A DNA stretch of 64,000 nt. Origin: Acanthosepion esculentum (Eukaryota > Mollusca > Cephalopoda > Sepiida > Sepiidae). The first letter of the stretch is position 1. Every line of letters starts with the position of its first letter. A model generated the notes under the pieces. That model saw only the letters and a list, made by a program, of their open reading frames with translations. It was not told the origin of the DNA and did no database searches. Location: positions 15,275,024 through 15,339,023 of the forward strand of contig OZ038496.1 of the NCBI GenBank assembly GCA_964036315.1. The letters run 5' to 3'. Both the position numbers and the translations under genes were made by a program. Below, in pieces: positions 24,060-38,400 of the stretch.

Positions 24060-27000
24060 CTATTGTTTTAGCCACAGGGAAATGTCACAAGGTTTTATCC
24101 AATTATTTTTATGTGGGTGGGATCCAAATCGACCATTCTTCAATGCCATAATTAATGTTTAGAATCTTATTTAAAAAAAAAAAAATATCAGATTACTTTC
24201 AGGACATTATTTTAAAGAAGCTTGTTATCTCATTTAAGTCCTTTGCCAAAAAATTCTTTATATTACAATAAGCCAATCATTAATTATACGCATCATTCAC
24301 ATACAGATGAACAAAGCTTTTCTTGCCTACCAGATTAGCTTCACAAGAAAATAAAAATGCTTTATAAAATAATTTTTTTTTTTTGTTATGATTCTTAAAG
24401 ATCTTAATTTATAGTTTAAAAGGAAAAGCAATTTTTAAACTTACATGTACAGGTTCTGCAATTCCACTATGTTCTTGTGATGTTTCTTGGTCTGAATTTG
24501 GAATAGTTTTAGAAGTAGCACCTTCAGATGAAAGAACATGGTTAGTGTCTATGAAAGAAGAAAAATTCAGAGAACGTATGTATAATTGGTTGGTTTGTCT
24601 TTTTTGGGGTTTTTTTTTCAACTATAAAAATCAAAATAACTATCTCAAAAATATTATTTTCAGCAATCTTTAACCTTTGTAACTGAAAGAAAAAAAAAGG
24701 GAACTGTCAAGTACAGTTTTCCTCTTGACACCACTATTATTATTTTAACTACCTTCAATCCTTGACAAAGTTTACTGTTTTAAAAAGCTGATTAGAAGTG
24801 TAATAAAACCTAAACATACAATGAAAGTGAATTTATGTTTTCTTTGTTCTTGAGAATTAACAACAAAAATAATAGACACTATTAAATTGTTTATTGGAAT
24901 GGATAGCAAGACATCATCTAATTGCCAAACAATTTGAACTTTATGAAATGGTAAATAATAAGGATTTCATTATAGTTGGTTTACATTTTAATAACTTAAT
25001 AAATTTATGAATAAAAAATTTATTTTCATATTTCTTTATAAATTGTTAAGTGATAAATATTGCATTGCATTAGTTTTAATACAAATATATTAATTTTTAG
25101 AAAGTTGTAAATATAAAATTATACTTGTAAATAAACAATCTAATAGTGTTTAATACTTTTGTTGTAAATTCTCACGAACAAAAAAAAAAAATGTATATAA
25201 TCACTTTCATATGTTTAGGTTTTATTACAATTGTAATTATCACTTTTTAAAACAATAAACATTGCCAAGGAATGACGGTAGTTCAAATAATAGTGATGTC
25301 AAGGAAAAAAGACATCCTTTTGACACAGATTTTTGTGGATACAAAGTTTAAAGATTTCCTTATTTTCATATTTTTTCTTATTAGATCAACACAAAAATAC
25401 CCAGTATTTTTTATCCATTTTGCAGTCATAGTTTTCTTTAATTTTACGTCATCATTCTGGTAAACAGATTCCTATCTTAAAAGATTCTAGTTTTGATTTA
25501 GTGAATTCTTAGAATGATTTCTTTTTCAGTATTTTCAATTTGGTGTAATTACTAACCAGACAAAGAGAGTGTTGTATGGAATGAAACAAGTGACCATGTT
25601 TGAAAATAAGAGATTTGGAGACTACATTGCATGTTGGACAATTTGTTGTCCCAGCTCCACAAACATTTGCTGCAACTCATTGACAACATTTAAATAGTTA
25701 TTTTTTTGCAACAAAGTCACTGACAAGCCATCTTGTCCAGAAAGATGTCTTTTCTCTTTACAATGTGTGTCACTCAGACGAGCTAATGACACACTGATTA
25801 TCATGCAATCTGACCAAAATGGCATTGGAAAATTTTGCAGCAACCTAATTTTTTTTTCTTTTGGGAAGAGTGGAAGTGCATATTTCCTGAATGAAACAGG
25901 AAAACAAAAGAAAAACAAACTGAACTCACCATTTGAATGCATAGAAATATTTGCACTTGTACTCAAGACTTGTGCAGGTATAATAGGTGGAGGCAGTGTA
26001 TCTTGGCTGCTGGACACAGAAACACTAGTAGATGGACGGCTGCTGTAGGCACATTTGTTTACAGCTATGACTGAAAAAAAATTTTTTTAATTTTACTAAG
26101 TAAAACTTAAGAGTAAAGAAACGAATAAGAAAATCAAGGTGTTAATGAGAGTTTCTTAATTCAGAAATGTTGACTTCATTTATTTACAATACAAAGTTTT
26201 ATAAAAGTCACTTTCTCACTAAATATTTTATTTAAAAAAAAAAAATTTAAAAAAAAAGGGAAATTAAAAAACTCTTACCTTTTCCAAAAGATTTTATCTC
26301 CTGAAATAAATCAGTAAATAAACTTTAGAACTTGATCATTTTTATAAATTAAAACTGGTCATAATTATTTCGAGCTACCAAAATATAACCTATGTTAATT
26401 TAAATCTAAATTTAATCAGTTGTGACACCCAACACAGATATTAAATATTCCTTTTGTAGAGAGGACACTATTGAAGTAATTCAACTGATATCTCAATATA
26501 TACGAAATTAAGAAATTCTTAGGATCAAAGAGTTTTCATAGAATACAAATTTATAATGACCTAAACCAATTGACCCTTACTATTCTTCTACCCTTTCCAA
26601 CTAAACCTTTTGCCTGTTTGTCAAAAGTAGTATTTGTTAAACAGGCAAGCTACTACTATTTCTGTGCCCCAATGTATAAAGCGAGTCGGGGGGGGGGGGT
26701 ACAATGATGTTCCCATTAACAGATTCCTCCAAAGTTCTTTGCCAAGGTGTTGCACATCTCAAATTTGTTGTGCCATGCTTTTGGGATGGGTTTACATTGA
26801 TCATCTAACAACGACTAAAACTAAGTAGATAGAGGAATATGCTTTCATTTCTACAAGTAATTTCTATTCTTGAGGAGCACTGAAGCAATGAGGGATTCTA
26901 TTAGCAGTGTATGAAGATGGTCTTCAGTTAGTTTTCAAATAGGTATTAATTAGATACCTCCACTTTTCGCTGAAAATTTTACTCAAACATGTCACAAAAA

Positions 27001-30000
27001 AACACATTGATTTGAAAATTCTTGCAAAAATCAAATAATTGTCAGATTTTAATGAAACTTTCAGGACTTATTCACAAATAAATAAAATTATTTTTGAAAT
27101 TTTTTTTTTTAGAAAATCTTGGTAAAAAAATATTTTTCTTTTTACATATGTTACACCCCCCACTTACTTAATTTCATGAAATTTTGCAAAATTAAAATTT
27201 ATTCTCAAAAATCTTTTTATTATTTAAAAGTAGGACTCCTTGGAGAATGTAAATCATCAAATTTTTTAATTTTTTTTTTTTTCAAAACTTTTGCTCCTTT
27301 TTTGAAAATCTGTTCCAAATGGTAAACAAAAAATGTAATAAAACTACGACATTTTCAAAGAATAATGAATTTTTACAAGTTTTTCATTTTTTTAAATTTT
27401 AGTTATAATAATTTAAAAATCATTTAAAATTCTGCTTTACTTTATTTCTTTTCAGTGATATTGTAATTAAGTGCAAATTATATTTATGGATCAAAAATTG
27501 AAAAGCTTAATATAAGTCGATTCGCAACAAACTTTTTAAAATTATTTTTTTTATAATTCGTTATTTATTGCATGTTTAAATCTCAACTTTAAAATTTAAA
27601 AGACATTAAAACATAAATTGATAATAAATAAAATATTACAACATTTCATAGTTTGAGTATTTCATCTCAGTTATTAAATTTTAAAATTAATCTAAGAAAA
27701 TTTTATAGTATTTTAAGTTTCATTACTTTTTCATAAAGCATCTTCAAACATAACTAAAAGTCAATAAAATATTAGATAATTGCTGAAAATGTTAATTTGT
27801 AAAAATTACTACGTAGTTAAAAAAAAACAAAAAATGCGTTCACTTTCTGGTCATCCATACTAGCTGTCAATAGCTCAAAGCTCATCAATAAACATATAAG
27901 AAAAACAGGACCCGTTGTTAAGAAATGCTTGTATACTACTTTTTTATGCTATATGTAAGTAATATTTGTTTCAAATCAGATTAATTTAAATTTAAATTTG
28001 CTAATTATACTCAAATAACGTGTCAAAAATATACATTTTATTTTTGGAAGATTTTTAAAACCAATAATTGTTTTGTTTACAAATTTCTTAAAAGTGAGAA
28101 AATGGCTGCTTGTAAGATTTTTTTGAAAGCGAGCATGTAATTGACATTCCAATCTATATAATTTCTATTTGAAATACACCAGAATATTTTACTTACTGGA
28201 AATAGTAAATTTAATCATTTAGCTTTCAATTAAAGCCAAAAAGAAAAGTTCAAGAACATGTTTTCATTTTTGAAAATTCATTTTAAACCTTGGCTATCGA
28301 AAATTTTAGCAAAAAAGTGAAGGTACTTAATATTAATTCTATTCTTCTAAAAAGTTCAAATCATGCCAATATTTGAAGGATCAGTTCACCAGGTGTGGAA
28401 AGCTGGAGATGATCAATATATTGACACCAGTGGTCATTAATCACTGACCCACAATGCACAGCTGGTTATTATCTACTTCCTCCCCACACACACAAAAAAG
28501 AAAAAAAAGTATATTTCAAAGAATAAAAAGTATATTTAAATAAAAAGTATATTAAAAAAACATTTAGAAAATATTAATTTTTTTAAATATTTAAAATTTT
28601 TTTAAAAAATAACTTAAAAAATTTAAAAATAAAAAGTTAAATAAAAAACTGGAATGATTCAAAATGAATTAATACTCACTGCAGCTAAGTGGTCTGAATC
28701 ATATGTAAATCTTGTAGTACGACCCAAATCATCATCAATTCTTCTATCACTAACAAATTGCTGAAAAGAGAAAGAGAAATGTGGAATTAAGTTTTAAATT
28801 ATATAAATTTTAATTCAGAAAAAACAGCTGTTTAACTCTGTTATTTGATATGCTTATGATGAGTAATAAGAGATTTGAAAGTCGATACTATAATAAAAAA
28901 AAAATATTAAAAAAAAAAAAAAGAGACCATCATGTACTGTGTGTACATGACTTTGCATGCACATATACAATGTATATGCATGTGGCTGTGTTGTGTGTAA
29001 GTGAATTACATGTGCTTGTGCCATTTAATGTATGCAAAAAACATTCACGCATGTAATTTGAGAGGATTTGAAATAAAATATTGGAATAATACATTCTCCG
29101 TCCACTCAGCCTGGACACCCCCTACCATGCTTAAACTGAGCAATAAAATGAAAGTTGGAGACAAAAAAAAAAAAAAACCTAACAGTTTAATGTACATTCA
29201 ATCTTTTTCCATATATATGCTGAATTTATTTACAGTGAGAGAGTTTGAGTATCTTATTGATAATTATATCACTGTTACTGTCTGCTGAGCCAGCTGCCTG
29301 CTCAGGCCTATCTGCTGATACATCAGTCTATCCTATATCAATAGCAGTCATCTAATATAAGTTCTGTCTTCTTACAATTGATAGCTAATTCTTTCGGCCT
29401 TCTTTCCTTTACTACTTTGTCTATGAATTATTGTATGGCAAAGTGACCACCTTACACAAGATTTTAGTAGTGTATGAATTATGTTTTGTGGCTGGAATGA
29501 ATGAAATAGATATAATAAATAAATGAAAGTGAATGGGGGGGGGGGGGCACAGAAAGTTGAGAAAATTATAATTGAAAAAGAAACCAAGTGTAATAGTTAA
29601 CTAGAATATATATAAAAACACTTCACTGAGGCTTGAGATTGGAATTAGTGAGAGTCAAAACTTGTATTCCTAATTTAAAAGGGTATGTACATGACAATCT
29701 TCCAATAACTGAGTGAATAAAAATTAACAAAATATTTTTCTATTCACTCAGAACACATGTATTTCTAATTGCTTGACTACAAACTTCAGGAAATAAATAA
29801 ATATATTTATGGGCTTATCTAGTAGGTCACAGCCAGACTCAGGGCATTTTTGTCAAAAGAATCATCTTTGGATAATCTGAGAATTTCAGTGTCTGGGGAC
29901 TTTATGAACAGAAACCTTTCACCCAAAGGCAGTCAGAGAGATTGCCCCCAGTCAGTCAGTAAGAGATATGGAGCTACTTTTCACAGGAGTTAAAAGGAAG

Positions 30001-33000
30001 AAAGTGATTCCATCTTAAGCAAGGCGATAAAGCCACTAAGATGCGGGGGGGGGGGGTGAGTACTGAGTGACAGAAACATTGAGTAAAGTGAGACCATTAA
30101 AAAAGCAGAATTCAAGCAGACAGAAGATGATTGTTGCTACATTTAAACTCTTAAAAGAACATAGTTGACTGGAAAGAAAGTGTGAAAGAACAAAATCGAA
30201 AGAAGTTGCTACTATGACCATACATAATAGGACGAAAAGGAGTCCTTGTATAGAAAGTAGCATTTGCTCCAGCTATAAACAAAAAGAAAGAATTGTGTAG
30301 CAATTGCCAACAATAGATGTTATCATTAGAACAGCCTTGTAACTTGAATTCATTTTCAGCTATAAGGTTTAGTAAGGGCCTATCAGAGATCCAATTCATC
30401 AAGTAAACACACCAACAGTTGCAATATGACAGAACAGATTGCAACATGGTTAGTTGCAAAACAGCAGAAACAGATTACAACTGGTGTGATAGTATTCACA
30501 ACTAGTTATTCTCCCAAGAACCGGTGAAGGCTGACACAGGTAAATGTAACACAGAGACTGTATAGTCAGTGAAGAATACTCAGTCTTTGAGGCCTGTGCT
30601 GGTGTCAGTTTTACAATTTTAGTTTCCAGTCTGCTATCAACACAGTGTCATTGGTGTATCTTATATTGTTAAGATTGTGCTCACCAATAATAAATCCTGA
30701 TAGGGTCCAACAGCAACCACATTAAAAATAGCGGAAAAAAAAGAAAAAAAATAGGAGGGAGGACACAGTTTATAAGCAAATACAGATTTTAAAAGTTAAT
30801 ATACACTAATCATAGCCAGAGAGAATTGTGGGGAAAAAGGGGAGTAGTGGGGGAGTATCTTACCTTAATGTGCAACCGCAACTCTGCCAGGTCAGCCTCG
30901 GACATCCGTGAAGATCGATCAACATCCTCCCTCAGTTCTACTGCCTTTTGCTGACGGAGCTTCAAGGTCTCCACTGAAACAAGATTTTTTTTTTTTTGGC
31001 ATAATAATTGCACTGCTCGGAATTTATAATTAAAATAAGTTACAAAGTATAAAAAAATGAAAAGGAACATCAAAGATTCACAAAAAGAAAACTCGTACTT
31101 ACTTGCATCTACTTTAACCATATCCATCTCTTTGCTTATTTGAATCTCCCGCTCTCGTAAACTGGAAAAATAATTTTAAAATAATTCCAAACAATAAATA
31201 ATACAAAGCAAAAACAAAAACAATTGTTTGTTCATTATGTTTACATTCACTCATCTTGCAAGCATCAACAACAAAAAATTATTCAAGTACAAAGAGGAGG
31301 AAAGATTCAGTTTGTAATATGTCAAATTATTTTAAAGCTCAAAACTCAGTGTTTATGTTTACAAAATGAGGCACAAGAATTTGGTGGGTGGGGATATTTG
31401 GATTCAATGATGAGCCAATAAGAAATTAATTAAATTTTGATATTCTTTCAACTGTTTTACAAACATGGCATAATAAAGAGTGTATTAACTGCAAACTGGG
31501 GGAGAGACAGAGACAGAGGAGACAGAGACAGAGAAGAGGAGACAGAGACAGAGAAAGGGAGAGAAAGAGAGGGAGAGAAAGAGAGAGAGACAGACATAGT
31601 AGACAGGAAAAAGATAAAGGAAAAATAGACCCAATCAATTTTCATTATCCAATAAACAATCAAATATCCAAGTTAAACTATGATGATGAGCAACAGTTTA
31701 TTAATCAGAGGATATGGTTAGCCTCAAGATTAAATGCAATTCTTACCATGACTTCATTTCTTCAAAAACATTTTTTATTCGTTTGTATGCCTTATCTATT
31801 TCTTCTGTCAACACTAACTCCAACCTCTCAAGTGCAATTGTTTGTCGATGCAAATCTTTGGACGATTTCTCAAGACCTGCAAGAAAAATGTCAGCAATCA
31901 ATTTTCAAGTATTTAAATCAAGTTTTACAGCTGGCCAACATATAATGGATATCACATTTTGACAAAAACATTATTTTTAAGTATAATTTAGTCATTTTCA
32001 TTCCTCTTTTGAGATAAGTGCGAGAAAACCATATTTACCTAGGCACAAACACCTTTAAATTATCATGGTTCTACAAGTACAAATTGTATGGACTGAAAAA
32101 TTCAAGTATTCCTAATATGGCTCATGATCAACAATACAAACAAGCAAAATAATACATACATCTCAATAATAAAACAGCTAAATACTGAGGAAAAGAGGTA
32201 GTTTTATCGCCTGACAGGATTATTGTATGGATGAGCTTGGGGGGGGGGAGTGACTTTAACCTTTAGCACTCTGTAGGTGACTATTTTTGTCAAGCAAAAT
32301 GTTAGTCCTGCCAGTGTTAAATTTGAATTTCTTGGTTGTGCAGACATATCTTTCTATGGCAACACCTAAAACAATCTTGACTGAAATTGAGAACCAGGCT
32401 ACTGCAATTTCAAATATATAGAACTAATATATAAAACACTATATTTTTTATGAGATTCCATATACAGCAAAAAGGGAAGTAATATTTATAAATGATGCAG
32501 AGTGCTAAATGTTAAATATTTAAGGTGTCACTCCTTTAAGAGGGTGGGGACTATATCTAGACTTTCATCCGATCAGGACTTCTTGTTTTGACATTTCATT
32601 GACTTATAAATATTGAAAAATGCAACTTAAAATGATACAGTCTTGCTAAAAAATTAAGAAGCTAAATCACTAATTAAAAAGAGATTGTAAAAGGTAATAT
32701 ACAATGTAATTTAAAGCTTCCTTTATACATAAGTTTCAGTTTCTTGCCCCAAAGAGGACAAGAAAGAAAAAAGTACTAATTTTTAAATTTTCCTTCAAAG
32801 ATTTTAATTTTTACAGGCTGTTGTTGGACAACTAAAAATCAATTGCACTACAGTTGAAATGATAGCATGTAAACATGGTAAATATTAAAACTTAAATCAT
32901 CATTAAATTCTACAAAGGCAATTAAGTGAAACAATTACATTTGCAATAAAACCATTTTAATTACCAACACTAACAAATAAACAGAAAAAAAACATGGTGG

Positions 33001-35408
33001 ATCAATCATAGCAAAAGAGTTACTAACTGAATTTAGATCTGAATCTATGTGAATATTTACCACTGGATTAAGTACATTAACAAGGCAAGATTTTAAATTA
33101 TATATTTATGTAAAATAAATGCTTTTTCTTCATTAAACCTGCAGACTTGCTTATTGACTTAGCTGTGTATATACTTAATACAACTTCTGTCCCATATTAG
33201 TTGTTTCACTTAGTGTATGACAAGAGTATGTAAATGTAACTATTATGGGACAGATGTAATGGAAATTTGATAAAAAAATTGAATTTTTATCTAATTGAAT
33301 GAAAAACAACTAAATTTGCAAAAACTAATCAGAGCCTAAACTGAAAAAGCATTAATTAGAGTCACCCCACTATTTTGTACAACTTAAACATTGTTCTTTG
33401 TGGAGTTAACTATTGTTGACGAGCAAAATTTTAAAAATAAACAAAAAAAGCTTAGCAGCAAAGGGATAAAGGCTAGCATTTGGTAATATAGCAAGCAGAC
33501 TGCAACCAACTTGACATTTATTTAAGAAGGAGAAAAGTCCACAAACATGTTATGACAATGACAGTGTTTGCGAGATATTTATGAAGCCGAGAGGTTAAAA
33601 AAATTAAATGTGAATGAACAGAATACAGCAACAATAAAAAAAATTTTTAAAAAAAGAATTTAAAAAAACTCCTGTAAAAACCCAATAATAGTACTTAAAT
33701 ATTTCCCAATTTGTATTTTTATAAAAAAACACATTAAAAAAAACACCTTCCTACTTATTTCAGGTGCTCTAACCATAAAATGAAAAAGTCAAATGAGGTG
33801 AGACGGACTGCCTCAACATTGGAACAACAGCTCCAAATGTATTCAATGACTGATGATGTTTAGCCCAATGAGGATCTAGTTTTGAAGGCACACCCATGAA
33901 TGACATAACTAACACATAATGGTCAACACTAAGTTCAAAGTAATTATATATGTGAAAGGTGGACATGTCCCTAGGAAACCTGGATCTTGATAATGACCAA
34001 AAGTAGAATTGAAAGCACTTAATCAAACAACTCATTAGATCCAAACATACCACTGCATGTATGCAATTCAAAAAGCAATTCTTGTTTGTCATCTATAACC
34101 AAGCTAGTATCAATAACAAACTGCAGCTGAGATACATACTTTATATATATTTCTAGATAAGACAAACAATTACTCCAGTATCTTAAGATTCTTGAATCAA
34201 TCATAGAAATTGTATATTGCCTTCTCATCATCCTCTTTACACGTAAGAATTTTATAGATAACCCATCAATGTTAGAAATTAAATCAAAGCACACATTTAT
34301 GCAGAAAAAAAAATTTGTATGACAGCAAATCAATTTATACACACAGTGTAAATAAGTAAATTTCTCACTTGGATACTTCTCTCAAATTGCCACTTAGTAT
34401 CAATAGGTCACTCACCAATACAAGGTTTGTTTTTATTCTGAACAGAATAGCTGTTTAAAACAGAAATTATGGCAACTTATAGACAAACACTGTTTTTGTT
34501 GGCAAATTAATGCTTTAAAATTACTTGAAAACATTTTACTCTCAAGATATTTCAAGACTAAATCTTGTGTAAAAAAGACGTGTAATCCTTAAAAATGTTG
34601 CTGGAATATATATCAGTTCTTCAATTAAACTCATCATGTCTTGAGTGGTATATTTGCAAGAAATGTACAGTCTAGGCTTATTTGAAAGAATTAACTTGTG
34701 CTTTTAATGAGTGATAATTGGAGAGTAAGGAAATAAAAGATTTGAACAGATTTCTCAGTCTCCTGTTCCCCTAAAGACATTGGAAACTCTTGCAATACTT
34801 TTAATGAACTTTTTGCCTGATATATATTACAAAAGAAATTACATGCATACCAATTAAAAATGAGATTTTTAACAATATTTTATAATTTATTTTTCTGATC
34901 TGATGAACTTGATAATACATCAAGCAGCATCTATTGCATAGTGACAAATATATAGAAAAACAAGATAATTGCATCCTCACAAAAGGGATACATTAAATTA
35001 GCTGCCTTTAATCAAGTTTCTCTAAGGAAGTAATAATTGAATATGAAGATAATTTAGGTTTGTTAAAATGTTCCTTATGCTATAGATCAAAACAGTAGAA
35101 AACGCAGTAAGGGGGTAGGGGGGGAAAAAAAAAAAAATCAATGTCTACCCCAAGTTATAATTCGGTCTACAAATTAGTAGGAATTAAGTTATAAAAAAAA
35201 GTTCTAAGTAAAATATTCTACACACCTTAAGGCACAAGAAAGCTAAAATATTTCACAACTTCTTGGGCATAAGTTCATTTAGATGATAGAGAAAGGAACA
35301 GTACGAAGAAATAAAGTAAATAGAAAAGCCAAATGTAGAGAAAAAAAAAGGTTGAAAGTGCAGAAAAGAGTGTTCAAGCAGTTTAATTTAAAAAAAAAAA
35401 AATTAAAG

Positions 35409-35463
<55 letters not shown>

Positions 35464-38400
35464 GTTAGTTATGTGGTGTTTCTTTAAGGGAGATTAGTCC
35501 AAATTTTATGGGTACAGAATCCCACCACACCTGGCTTTGCTGCTTTTACAGATTTTTGCCTCTGCTTCGTCTTTGACTTTTCAGAATTCTGAGTCACGCC
35601 TGGGATAAAAATAAAAATTTCACAAATCTAAAAATTTATTTTTAATTTAAAATGAGCAATTCAAAACCAGATAAAAATGTTGGATGCAAATAAACACTTG
35701 AGAAATTTTAAATTATTTTTCATGCTCTTCTGTTTCCTCATTAACTAGAAAATGAAGGACATTCCTAAAGTCATTTTTTTTGTTTCTTTTTTTTAAAAAA
35801 AAAAAAAAAAAAAAAAGTCTTCCCACTTTTATTCAAGCATATTCGTTGTATGCAGATATGACAAAACTGACTTGACTCTTCTTTGCTGCCAACAATAAAA
35901 GTCTAGCACAACAGAGGAAGAGAGAGAGGGTAGGACGAGAAAGAGAACAAGTGTACACCAGTTGAGTAGTAATCAAAGGGATACAAAGTTAGCTTTCCCA
36001 CAATTATAAATAACCTGAACCTCATTAGTCTTTAATAAGGAGAGGCAAAGATAACATCAAAATCTTTTTTGTTGCTCGTTATAAGACTGCAAACAAGAGT
36101 GGTAAATTCAAATATTAATAGCGTTTCAAAAGCAAGAAATTTTTTTTTTTTTATTGACAACTATTGACTGTTTTTTTTTATTGGAGATCAGCCAACCTAT
36201 TTCCATGAGTCATATATTGAAGGTCAAAGAGCCGCATGTGGCTTGTGACCCACAGTTTGGCCACTCTCACATGGGTAAAAATTTAAAAAGGATAAGTTGA
36301 AAATGCAACTGAAGTTTTTAAGAATATTTATTTATTTATTTAAAGTAACTTTACCAGTTTCACATTTATATGATTTCCAAAAGTTAAATTGAGAGGTGAG
36401 ATATATCATGGCATAACCACATGCCTCTCCATCTCTAACTTTAGAAAATCACATGCGAGACTGGTAAAGTTACCCTAAATAAATAAAAAATATTCATAAA
36501 TGCATCAAGTTGCATCTTCAACTTTTTACCATATATATTATACTGGACATTTGCATCGCTTTCAACATATGAGCTCAGTTAGAACAAAACAGCCTTACTA
36601 CCTGCATATACTATTTGATTATAGTGGTGAACACTAGTACGAACCAAATAAAGAGAGTAGATGCACATAGTGTACCACAAGTTACCCAAATTGCCCTCCT
36701 CATGTTTTGAATTCAAATTTATCCTTCTCCTAGACTGGTTACTACACAAGGCTATAGGGCCCTGTCTGGATTCATACCTTTCCCAAGGTATATACATGGT
36801 AAAAGATAGTGCAGCTTTTATAAATACTTTAACTTTTTAAGGTAGTTCCATTAAGATGGGCTTTGAAATTTTAAGATAAGATCCCATATACAAAATACCC
36901 ACTCCAATTGCTGTAGGAGCAGAGAGGAAATAGTTACTGCAAGCACCATTTAGTCCGCGATATCCAGTAATTGGAAAAGTGAATGATCTTATCACTTAAA
37001 AAAGGCTGGTTTATGTGATGTCACATTTAACCATAAAATAGAGTTAATGCTTGCAATAATTGGAGGAGGAGGAGGAGGAGGAAGTGGAGTATTTGCAAAG
37101 AACAAGAAATCTGCATTCAAATGACAAAGCAAACAAATTTTCATGCAATTTGATTTTTTCTTTCTTATATATTTAAAAATAAAAAAAAATAATAAAAAAC
37201 AGCAATAGAAAAAAGTCATGCCACAAAATAAATCACATTTAGCATTTAACAGGAAAAGTATATATGCCTTTCTATTCATGTTCATCTTGGCCATTATACT
37301 CATATTTTGACTGTTGTACCCTCCAGCCTTCTCCAGGTGTCTATTGTATCTGGTAACTTCCTTGGAATTCTGAATCAAACCCTTTACTCAATTCCTGAGG
37401 ATAAATTGTTCTTATTCCATTTTCTAAACTCAGGGGAAATGTCATCTCCTATAAATTCTCTCTAGTTGTTTCTTCTACTGAACCAATGTATTTGATTTTT
37501 CCACATTACCCAACCCAGAAATTGAACTCTTGACTGCTCCAGAAACCAAATTTACCTTAATACTTTAATTAACTATATTTTAAATCAGTCATGTAATTTT
37601 GAAGTCTTAAAATGGAAAATTTGAGTATCCTTTCTTAATCAGAAGCCCAAGTTGGTGTTCCTCTCTTAAAAAAACATGGGAATGCTAGTCTGAATAGAAA
37701 GGCATATAATAATTACTCATCTTAAAAAAAAAAAAAAAGACATAAATTAAGAAAATAAAACAAAAAGAATATATATTTAAAGAAATCATTCACTCATAAA
37801 ATGATTCACTAAATGTTAGTAAGAATAAAAAAGAAAAAGTACATGCTAGAAACATGAAGCCTTTACAAGAAAAACAGGAACATGTGATCAGAGCTTGGTT
37901 TTTAAATGGCTTTTTAAACAATATTGACAATTTCATTCAACATGGTTCATTAAATTTCAGCCATATTTTCATGTATTGGATATACAGAAAATATTTTTTT
38001 TTTAATTCTTTGCATAATGGCGACACAAACATGAAAAAATACTGTACATTTGAAAACCATTTTAGCTAAAACTTGTTTATTTGAAGTACAAGCAATATCT
38101 GAAAAGTAAGGTACAAATATTTACTAAGGTTTATTACTATACAAATAAAACCTTGTACATATGTTACTAACACTAGTATGCTACTTTTCCATAGTCACCA
38201 TAGAAATTGATGCACAAGCACATACTATCCTGAAATGAAATTGTATCAAGAAACTGTAGCCAGCCTTGGTCCTAGGTGAAAACAGCACCATCTGTGTGAA
38301 ACTACTTCCTAGATAAATGTTGTTAGAGCAACCCAAGCAGATGATAATCTGATTGTTTTCATGACCTAGAACCCTACATTATTACTACTCCTCCTCTAAA

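Noticed and set aside
33769..34342. Two 107-codon minus frames
   Set aside because: They overlap in different frames, show no family motif, and lie in the middle of a SPATS2 intron.
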